Shown in pieces: positions 54,201 through 61,600 of a stretch of 64,000 nucleotides of DNA. The stretch is taken from contig DASWIS010000015.1 of the NCBI GenBank assembly GCA_036397555.1, positions 1 to 64,000 on the forward strand, written 5' to 3'. The position numbers were made by a program, and so were the translations under genes. The notes beneath the pieces are model-generated. The model worked only from the letters and a program-made list of their open reading frames with translations. It was not told where the DNA came from and made no database searches. Source of the stretch: Candidatus Zixiibacteriota bacterium. GTDB lineage: Bacteria; Zixibacteria; MSB-5A5; WJJR01. Numbering within the stretch: position 1 is the first letter of the stretch; each line of letters begins with the position of its first letter.

Positions 54201-57200
54201 TCGGCGCACTGGAAGTTGAGAGTCGGATACACAGGGCAGGTAATGTCCGGCGGCGTATCGTCGATGACCGTGAAAACCACCAGGCAGGTGTCTTCGTTGC
54301 CGCAATCGTCGGTCGCGATGTAGCGGTCGGTGATGACCAGCGGGCTGGCCGCGCATCCGGCGCCGCCATTGTCGGAGCGCTCGCAGCGTTTCTCGACGTC
54401 GTTATCGCAATTGTCGGTCGCCGATGCCGCCGACGTGTCACAGTCAGGTACATCGTCGGCGCACTGGAAGTTGAGGGTCGGATACACAGGGCAGGTAATG
54501 TCCGGCGGCGTGTCGTCGATGACCGTGAAGACGACCTCACAGGTATCCTCATTGCTGCAATCGTCGGTTGCAATGTAACGGTCGGTGATGAGCAGCGGGC
54601 TGGCCGCACATCCGTCACCGCCGTTATCGGAACGCTCGCAGCGGATCGCGACAGCAGTATCGCAGTTGTCGGTCGCCGATGCCGAGGCGGTATCGCAGTC
54701 GGGGACTTCTGAGGCGCACTGGAACAGGACCGTCGGATAGGCCGGACAAGTGACCACCGGCGGCGTCGTGTCGTTGACGGTGATGACCTGTTGACAGTCG
54801 GTCGAGTTGCCGCAATCATCCGTTGCGCGGTAGGTGCGCGTGATCGTGCCGCCGCACGGGCCGCCCGTCAACGGCGAATCCCCGACATGACTGATTGTCA
54901 CGGTGCCGCAATTGTCGGTCGCACTCACCAGTCCGATGTCTGGAGCCGGGATATTGCTCTCGCATTCGACCGTCAAACCGGCAGGGCACTGAACCGGTGT
55001 CGGCGGCGTGGTATCATCAACCGTAATAATCTGTACGCAGTCGGCGGTGTTGCCGCAATCATCCTCGGCCCGATATGTGCGAGTAATTGTCCCGCCGCAC
55101 GCTCCGCCCGTCAACGGCGAGTCCCCGATGTGGCTGATCGTCACATTGCCGCAGTTGTCGGTCGCGGAGACCAGGCCGGTGTCGGCCGCCGGCACATCGG
55201 CGTCACATTGGACCGTGATCGCCGGCGGGCACAGCGTGATGACCGGATCGGTGTCGTCAATGACCGTAATCGTCCGCGAACAGGTATCCGCATCACCGCA
55301 TGAATCGGACGCTATATATGTATAGGTCAGGATCAACGGATCCCCGGGGCAACCCAGGCCGCCATTGTCGGTGCTGCTGCACGTGACGACGACCGGCGGT
55401 GTACCGCCCGTGACTGTCGCATCGTTGGGATCGCACGCCGGGATATCGGCGATACACTGGACTGTTTCATTGCCGGGGCAAGTAATCGACGGTGGCATGC
55501 CGATCATGAATGTGACTTCAAATGATGCCGTGCACGTGTCGCAGACGCCCGCGCACTCAATCGTAACGTTGACTGTTTCATCACCAGCCGGTGTATAGCA
55601 CCAGTTCGTGCCGACCAGCGTGCCGGGCCCGCCGCCGACGATGGTGCAAGTCGCGCCGGTCGCAAACGCCGGGAGGCACACTTGCGTCGGAGCGCATTGG
55701 AAAATCGTTGTGTCGTTCGGCACCTCGCAGATCGGCGGCGCCGGATTCGGGAACTGAATATCGACGAACAGCGTGCAGCACTCGCCGCACGGGTCGCAGC
55801 AGGTGATGGTGTCGACGACGTGCTCACCCGGAGTGGGGGAATACTGCCACGTTCCGGCGCCCAGCGTGGCGTTGGGATTTGTGTTGCCGCACGTCAGCGT
55901 ATCGCCGTCCGGATCCGTCGAACTGAACAGAATCGTGTGCACCGGCGGCGTGCACTGCGGCGGTGGCGGAGGTCCGCCGCCCTCAAGCTCGCAGGTAGGC
56001 CCCTCGTTGATTTCAAAGGTAATCGAGAAATTTCCGAAGCACGAATCACCGCAGGCGTCGACGCACTTGATCGTCACATCGACTGTCTCATCACCGGTCG
56101 GAGTGTAGCACCAGTTGCCGCCCGCCAGTGCGCCGGGTCCGCTGACGATGCTGCAGCCGACAAGGTTGCCATCAGCATCGGTCGCCGAGACCGGCAGGCA
56201 GACTTCGGTCGGATCACACTGCTCGAATGTCTGGTTCGACGGCAGATTGCAGGCCGGCGGCTCATTGAACTCAAACGTGACCTTGAATGAATCGACGCAG
56301 GTCGCGCTGCAGGAATCGACACATTCGACGATGACCGTGACCGTGCCCTCAGAAACAGGCGTGTAGCACCAATTAGCGCCCGACAGCGCGCCGGGGCCGC
56401 TGAGGATGGCGCAACTGTCGAGATTGCCGTCGACATCGGTCGCCCCCACGGGAAGACAGACTTGCGCCGGGTCGCACTGAAAGATCGTCGTATCGCCGGG
56501 CAGGACACACACAGGCGCCGTATTCGTGTCGCATGGGTCGGTGCAATCGCCGCTTATGACATTCGACACGCCGACCATCATATCATCATGATCGCCGTTC
56601 CCGCCGGTGTGATCGTCGTCGATGAAGATCAGATAGTCGAAATCACCGGAGAACGCGTTGGCGTCCCCGTCACCGTCATACCACACATAGTTCTGGAATC
56701 CGGACCCGCTGACATCATAGACGATGAACCACTGGTAACTCTGATTGGCCGGGGGCTCGGAGAGGGCCATCTCTCGGAACAGCCAGGCGTCATTGGGCGG
56801 ATCGTACACGCCGTTGGTGACACCGACGCCGAGGTTGATATCGTTGAGCAGGTTCAGCCCGAAGACCCCGCTGATTGGGACCGATGCGGTCGCGCCGGTG
56901 GCGGCCGTCGGGCTGAAGATCACGTTCATCCCCTGAACGCCCGAAGCAGCCCACGACAGCCAGTTGTTGTCGTCCCACGGGGTGTTCTCACCGAGAATTT
57001 TGAAATCGATGTCCGGCCCCGTCGGCGTGAAGCAGGGATCGGAGACCGAGTCTCCGATCAGGCAATCCTCGTCGGTCGTGAGCACCAGCTCAAACGACGA
57101 CGGCGTGTTGCCGTTGCAGAGATCACACGCGCTGGAATCGACCACGATCGGTTCGCAATCGTTGGATGACGAGAGCTCCACGCAACGCTTTGAGGACGAC

Positions 57201-57913
57201 GAATGCGTGGGATTGCAGGCGCTGTTGCCCGGATTGGGGCAGGGGTTCGGTTTGTCCTCACCACGGAACTTGGCGCGGATCGTGTAATTCCCCGGCGTCG
57301 TCGGAAACGTGAGGACGGCGCACGCATCGCCGCTGGAGTTGGTCAGGGCGCTGTCGTTGGCGGTTTGCCCGACGTTGGCGCCGCAATTGCCGGGATTGAT
57401 GAAGAACAAGATCTCGCGTCCCGCCAATGGCGCCGTCGAGGAGCCGCCGCAGTTCTGTACCAGCTCGGCGCAGACGGTCAGCGTGTCACCGGGACAAATC
57501 GAATCGGGGATCGCCGACGTTATCGTCAGGATCGTATTGTGATCCCAGAAGGTTGTTTCGGCATGCAGTCCCGAGGTGAGGCCGTCGGCTGTCAGCAGCA
57601 ACTCTTCGCCGACATTGTCGTCATAATCGACGATCCAATACGCCTCAAAGCCGCCCCCGGCATCCGCCGTCACGTTCCAAGGGTCGTGGCCGGCGCCGCC
57701 CAGCGGGTCGCCGTCGAGGTGCACGACCTGCAGCGTGACTGTCTCGCCTGCCCAAAACCCCGTGCCCGTGATGATGACCGAATCACCGGGCGCGTAATCG
57801 TTCTGGTCGGTCGCGACACTTGCGCCCCAGGCGGAAGTGGCTGTCAGCGTGAGAACCGCACACATCGCGATGACCAATCCGGTTGTCTTCAGCAGGCGTG
57901 TGGCAGAACTCAT
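51296..57913 (-). CDS. giant mosaic surface protein 2: eleven HYR-like and four Ig-like repeats, cohesin-like, dockerin-like, sorting domain
   Basis: 2205 residues; the minus-strand start at 57913 has AGGGGA upstream and a signal peptide ending TSA. An N-terminal region of Ig/beta domains includes an acidic stretch FIDDDHTGGNGDHDDMMVGV. Four Cys-rich repeats follow (for example CVLPGDTTIFQCDPAQVCLP), then eleven HYR-like repeats of about 80-85 residues in the pattern VxCxxDxPxxDxxxxxATDNC ... YxATDxCGNxxxC (about 870-1715). The shared C-terminal cassette runs from about 1715: cohesin-like (ALNGTQVTVPIIIHELDVPI, LLFCYDQTGLAAIA), dockerin-like pair (RGDLNLNAIANEVGDAV, SDINDDGIVLTVADLVY) and sorting domain (QNYPNPFNAGTVITFDLAEP, end KMTLLK). 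Repeats 5 and 6 of the HYR set are almost identical. Confidence 0.82.
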   Translation of the reverse strand: MSSATRLLKTTGLVIAMCAVLTLTATSAWGASVATDQNDYAPGDSVIITGTGFWAGETVTLQVVHLDGDPLGGAGHDPWNVTADAGGGFEAYWIVDYDDNVGEELLLTADGLTSGLHAETTFWDHNTILTITSAIPDSICPGDTLTVCAELVQNCGGSSTAPLAGREILFFINPGNCGANVGQTANDSALTNSSGDACAVLTFPTTPGNYTIRAKFRGEDKPNPCPNPGNSACNPTHSSSSKRCVELSSSNDCEPIVVDSSACDLCNGNTPSSFELVLTTDEDCLIGDSVSDPCFTPTGPDIDFKILGENTPWDDNNWLSWAASGVQGMNVIFSPTAATGATASVPISGVFGLNLLNDINLGVGVTNGVYDPPNDAWLFREMALSEPPANQSYQWFIVYDVSGSGFQNYVWYDGDGDANAFSGDFDYLIFIDDDHTGGNGDHDDMMVGVSNVISGDCTDPCDTNTAPVCVLPGDTTIFQCDPAQVCLPVGATDVDGNLDSCAILSGPGALSGANWCYTPVSEGTVTVIVECVDSCSATCVDSFKVTFEFNEPPACNLPSNQTFEQCDPTEVCLPVSATDADGNLVGCSIVSGPGALAGGNWCYTPTGDETVDVTIKCVDACGDSCFGNFSITFEINEGPTCELEGGGPPPPPQCTPPVHTILFSSTDPDGDTLTCGNTNPNATLGAGTWQYSPTPGEHVVDTITCCDPCGECCTLFVDIQFPNPAPPICEVPNDTTIFQCAPTQVCLPAFATGATCTIVGGGPGTLVGTNWCYTPAGDETVNVTIECAGVCDTCTASFEVTFMIGMPPSITCPGNETVQCIADIPACDPNDATVTGGTPPVVVTCSSTDNGGLGCPGDPLILTYTYIASDSCGDADTCSRTITVIDDTDPVITLCPPAITVQCDADVPAADTGLVSATDNCGNVTISHIGDSPLTGGACGGTITRTYRAEDDCGNTADCVQIITVDDTTPPTPVQCPAGLTVECESNIPAPDIGLVSATDNCGTVTISHVGDSPLTGGPCGGTITRTYRATDDCGNSTDCQQVITVNDTTPPVVTCPAYPTVLFQCASEVPDCDTASASATDNCDTAVAIRCERSDNGGDGCAASPLLITDRYIATDDCSNEDTCEVVFTVIDDTPPDITCPVYPTLNFQCADDVPDCDTSAASATDNCDNDVEKRCERSDNGGAGCAASPLVITDRYIATDDCGNEDTCLVVFTVIDDTPPDITCPVYPTLNFQCADDVPDCDTSAASATDNCDNDVEKRCERSDNGGAGCAASPLVITDRYIAGDDCGNEDTCLVVFTVIDDTPPVISDCPDDDTVDCAGDIPIPDPGLVAATDNCGGPVDIDFVSDQIINYGCQHRFTVLRTYEATDECGNAAQCEQYIIVRDNIPPVVTSFPNDTTVQCFDDVPLPNPSLITSTDNCGPSYAFHDSDTYTDSSACGATISRYYRIVDSCGNLANQWQTITVLDDTPPVITDCPDPATVECADAIPVANTSLVSATDNCDSVTITHDGDGPLTGGPCGGTVTRRYIAADLCGNADTCLQVFTVDDTTAPVITQCPANATVGCVDDIPAANTGLVIASDNCDDTVTITWVGDSPLPGGPCGGSVTRTYSATDDCGNVDYCQQIFTIDDNVPPVIVCPANLFLGCGDTIPVCDESDADVSDNCGGPVDVVCLRTDSSGSGQLGDPILIVDTYTATDECGNTSECERTIYYSCGETECNIRISVGPEAGQGKSGGVIQALNGTQVTVPIIIHELDVPIGGFDLLFCYDQTGLAAIAVSAGSELDEWEYFTYRLGSRSNCGLGCPTGLIRIIAIADLDNGPQHPSEPAFQPMGTIAELVFQVTEDRNFINQCLPIRFCWIDCGDNTVASRSGDTTFLETSILFDTCQSNPKGDPIPGLCVSDGFVCVREPIDDRGDLNLNAIANEVGDAVLYSRYFIYGVSVFHSDPELRAVQTLASDINDDGIVLTVADLVYLIRIITGDEQPFPPGGHPKMSPYVNDATVRYAVSDGVLSVSTATPVDLGAAAFVFRYSGVTLGEPELTGHYPGMSVRASANNGEMRVLIAPDPESPGSMASGPRELFRIPVDGQGTVELVGSQLSDAQGGLMSVSTAAVQRPEHFALNQNYPNPFNAGTVITFDLAEPSAWNLRIYNVAGQAVRTFSGSDDARNIQVNWDGTDNRHDPLASGIYFYRVSAGSFTATRKMTLLK
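54003..54512 (-). repeat. near-identical 255-bp tandem duplication within giant protein 2
   Basis: 54003-54257 and 54258-54512 are direct repeats, each an 85-codon HYR unit. They differ at only a few bases, whereas the neighbouring units differ widely. One visible coding change is ATDDC to AGDDC. Confidence 0.9.
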
Positions 57914-57960
57914 TGCATTCCCCTGATGAGTGATCGGTGAGAGTGGCGCTCGGATATCGA

Positions 57961-58014
57961 CGACGGCCGCAAGCGCATGGCACCTGCGGACCGTTGTGCA
58001 GTGCCGCAGGCCGT
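57961..58014 (-). other. nested stem structure in the leader of giant protein 2
   Basis: GACGGC (57961-57966) can pair with GCCGTC (58009-58014) around the inner stem CCTGCGG/CCGCAGG (57982-57988 with 58003-58009; they share one base). This is a compact fold 50-100 bases before the start codon. It matches no riboswitch I recognise. Confidence 0.4.
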
Positions 58015-58435
58015 CGAAGTCAATGGAGTTGGGTATGGGTCGAAATGCGAAATAAGACTCAGATAAAATCCCGCCTCAGAAGCCGCCGCTCTTACAAGAC
58101 CCCCCGAATTGCGTAAGAGCCGACATCGGTGTGTCGGAGACACCACAGGAGCTGGTGCGGGGATGAATGCCATGTAATGAAACTTTCGCTGACTCTCTCT
58201 AAGGCCTCGTCTTGTTATGCTCTAAGAAACCAACTCGGTTTCTCAATTTGATTTGTCTTCCGCGATTCTACCCGATGCAACACCGCCTTGTCGCGGCGTC
58301 ATCCCGACGCGAATCACCCCGTCCATGGGATGGACTACAGGCATCAGCCTGCGTGTGTAAACTCGGCTTTAGGTTCTACTGCGAGTAAAGACAAACCACT
58401 CAACGATTGGGTCCGGTACCGGCCCAACCACTAGG

Positions 58436-58460
58436 CAATTAACCGGGGGGCGGTTAATTG
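58436..58460. promoter_or_regulatory. 25-bp inverted repeat (10-bp arms), possible operator or terminator
   Basis: CAATTAACCG (58436-58445) and CGGTTAATTG (58451-58460) flank a 5-base G-run. The arms are perfect. Confidence 0.45.
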
Positions 58461-58645
58461 TCAAGGACTTATGCCACTGATCGCGCGAGAAAATCCCCCA
58501 AACCTGGCATTCTTGAGGAAGAGTGCGGGGCGGGCGGGGAGGGCAATGCCCGCCGCCGTCGAGGGACCCTGAATCCGAATCCAAAAAGTACAGGCAAGCC
58601 GCCAAAACACAACGACTTGCCCATGCTGTCTCAGGGTGTGTTTGA

Positions 58646-61600
58646 TTACTTCAGCAGCAGCATCTTGCGGCTGGCGACAAAACCGGATGCTTCGAGTCGG
58701 GCAAAATAAATCCCCGTCCCGACCGGATGCCCATCGGCCCGATCGCCGAGCCAGTTGACCGAAACCCATCCCAACCCGGCCGCACCCTCAAATCGCCGGA
58801 CCGGCTGGCCTAATACATTATATATGGTCAGACGCCAATCTGATGTCTGCGGCAAATGGAAACGGATCGTCGTTCCGGCATTGAACGGATTGGGGTAGTT
58901 CTGCTGTAATTGATAGCTCCCCGGCCGTGACCCAGCGCCGGCGACCGTCACCTCGGCGGTGACGATGGCTCCATCGGGGTCTCCCGCCTGCGCTTCGAAC
59001 GCTTCGAGGTCGGCGTTCGCAGGCAGCGCCACGCCAAACAGCAGGTGCCGTCCGGCCGGCATCGAACCGCCCGAAGTGTCGCGCACGATCAGAGCCCGCA
59101 GGACACTGCCATCAACATTGGCCGACCGGGACAAGCCGGAAGGCAACTCGGCCCACTCGATGCCGCCGAAGCTTGCCTCCGCCGACAGAGAAACGAACAC
59201 GCCGCCTAAGTCGACGGTGTTCTGTACATAGACATCGAGCCGATCGTGCCCGCGCTCGACGATGATCTCCGCGTGACCGTCGGAGTTGACAACCTTCGGC
59301 TGCACATCAGGGCAATTGACCGGGCTGGCGTCGCCGGCGATGATCCGGATCAGCAGGATCAAATCGGCCAGCGTCAGCACGATGCCGTCGCAGTTGACGT
59401 CGGATGCCAGGATCTGGTTCTGCATGTACAGCGGATTCCAGACACCGTTGCCGTAGATGAACCAGTTCGAGAACAGGACCGCGTCGCCGATGTCATAGAC
59501 GATCCCGTTGAGATTGAGATCGCCGCGGTCGTCCTCGGGCGGGATGATGCAGATCGCGCCGTCGCAGAAGAGGATTTTGCGGATTGCCGTGAACTTGTCG
59601 CCGTCGAAACACGAATCGGCGACGCCCGTAAACGACAGATACGTCGTGTCGCCGTCGCGGTTGGAGATGGCGTTGTCCGAACAGACCATCCAGCAAAACC
59701 GGATCGGCACGCACTGCCCGATGAAGTTGCGATCGGGCGTCGTGTAAAACGAGATGAGCGCCAATGGTCCTTTGGGTTTGTAGGCGTCCTCCGACGGGTG
59801 CGCCGCGCCGTTGTTCATGTCCGCGATGCCGAGGATGCGGATCGACCCGCTCGGGCAGATAAAGCAGCCGGTCTGCGCGCCGGTACGGAAGGTGAAATAC
59901 TCCCACTCGGCGATCGCGCTGTCCGCCGTGATCCCGGCAAACCCGAGCGCCGTCTGATCGTAGCACAGCAGGAAGTCGAAGCCGCCCATCTCGAGTGTCT
60001 CGATGACGCGCAGTTTGACGGAGACCAGTTCGGCGTTGAGCGCCTGGATCGTATCGATGCAAACGATGAAGGCCGTATCGATCGACACGCAGATGAGCGC
60101 GGTGTCGCGATCATGCAGCCCGCAGGAATCGGCGACGTCGAAGATGAAACGATAACATCCGGTCGTGTCGGCGGTGAAACAGTGCTGCGCGCCCGCCGCA
60201 TTCCGTCCCAGGATGGCCGAAAACGCGCCCGCGCCTTCCACTTTGGTGACCTCGAAAAGCTGGTCGGTGTCGGGATCGGTCGCGTCGACCGAAAAGCAAA
60301 TTTGTGTCGGCGCTTCAAAGACCAGATCGTCGGGAACGCCCGTGATGCCCACGCTGGGCGCCTGATTCAATTGCACCACGACGTAGGTCGTGTCCACGTC
60401 GCTGGCGTTGCAGGAGTCCAGCGCCGTCATCTCAAAGCAGTAGACTCCCATCGTATCGGCATCGAAACACAAGATTCCCGTCCCCTGATCGATGCTACCG
60501 ATGCCCTGCGTGATGTCGACGGATTTGAGATTGCCGTTCTCGTCGGTCGCCGCGATGCCGCCGATACAGATCGAGTCGGCTTCGCAGAGCAGGGCGGCCA
60601 CCGTGTCGGGCACCGACAACTGCGGCGGCGCATTGATCGTTACGTCCACACAAATGGTGTCGGCGTCGGTCAGCCCACAGGAATCGGTGACCTTGACGCC
60701 GATGCAGAATTGGTCGGACCCGATCGGCGTGAAGCAGACACTATTGGCGACCGTATCGAGCACCGCGCCCGCCGGAGCAAATTGCAGCATCTCCGTCAGC
60801 TTGGCGGGACCGTCGGGATCGGAGACCGTGTAATTGACGCAAATCTGTGTCGGCGAACACTGGAAACGCGTGATGTCCGCTCCGAAAGCCAGCGTGGGCG
60901 GGCGGTTTAGTTGCACCGTGATGTAAATGGTGTCAGCGGCCGCACCGCCGCATGAGTCGCTGACCGTCATCAGAATCTTGTAGACACCCGCGGTATCGGG
61001 GGTAAAGCACACCTTGTTCAGTGCGGTATCGAGCTGCGCGCCGGGCGGCAGAATGGGTGCCTGCTCTGTGAGCTTCGCCGGACCGTCGGGATCGCTGACC
61101 GTGTAGTCGATACAGATCGGCGTCGGCGCGCATTGGAACGTCGTGAAGTCGGCGCCGAGATCGATTTCCGGGTTGCTGTTGAAAGTGACTGTCACCGCGA
61201 CCGTGTCGGTATCCATCGCGCCGCACGAGTCGGTGACTTTCGCGATGATGATCGAGGTTCCGGCCGCGCCCGGCGTGAAACAGATGCGATTGTTCAGCGA
61301 GTCGACCTCGCCCGGTCCGGAGACGAGCACCACGCTCAGCCCCGAACCGCTATCCGGATCGCTAATGCCGTAAGGGATGCAGATGAGTTGCGGCCCGCAG
61401 ACGAAAATATCCTGATCCGCTCCCAGATCGATTGTCGGCGGCCCGTTCAGGTTGACCGTCACGCAGACAGTGTCCTCGCCGGTGTCGCCGCAGGAATCGG
61501 TGGCGGCCACCGCAATACAGTATTCGCCCGCCGTCGGTGGCGTAAAGCACACACGGTCAAGCGCCGTGTCGATGGTTGCGCCCTGCGGCGCCAACGTGAG

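Larger units (their letters stand above)
57914..58645. other. intergenic region between the two giant genes
   Basis: About 730 bases, no gene seen. The part near 57914-58160 is the minus-strand leader of giant protein 2 and holds several stems: CCTGCGG/CCGCAGG at 57982-58009, GCTCTTAC/GTAAGAGC at 58088-58120, CCGACA/TGTCGG at 58120-58137. A perfect 10-bp inverted repeat lies at 58436-58460. Confidence 0.6.

Noticed and set aside
52448-54712. A 754-codon open frame on the plus strand inside giant protein 2
   Set aside because: It is antisense to the HYR repeats, has no ribosome site, and its composition mirrors the GC-rich codon pattern of the real minus-strand gene, which has a signal peptide, domains and a terminator.
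59246-60910. A 554-codon plus-strand frame inside giant protein 3
   Set aside because: It is antisense to the Ig-like repeats, with Arg/Asp/Val-rich sequence and no recognisable domain.
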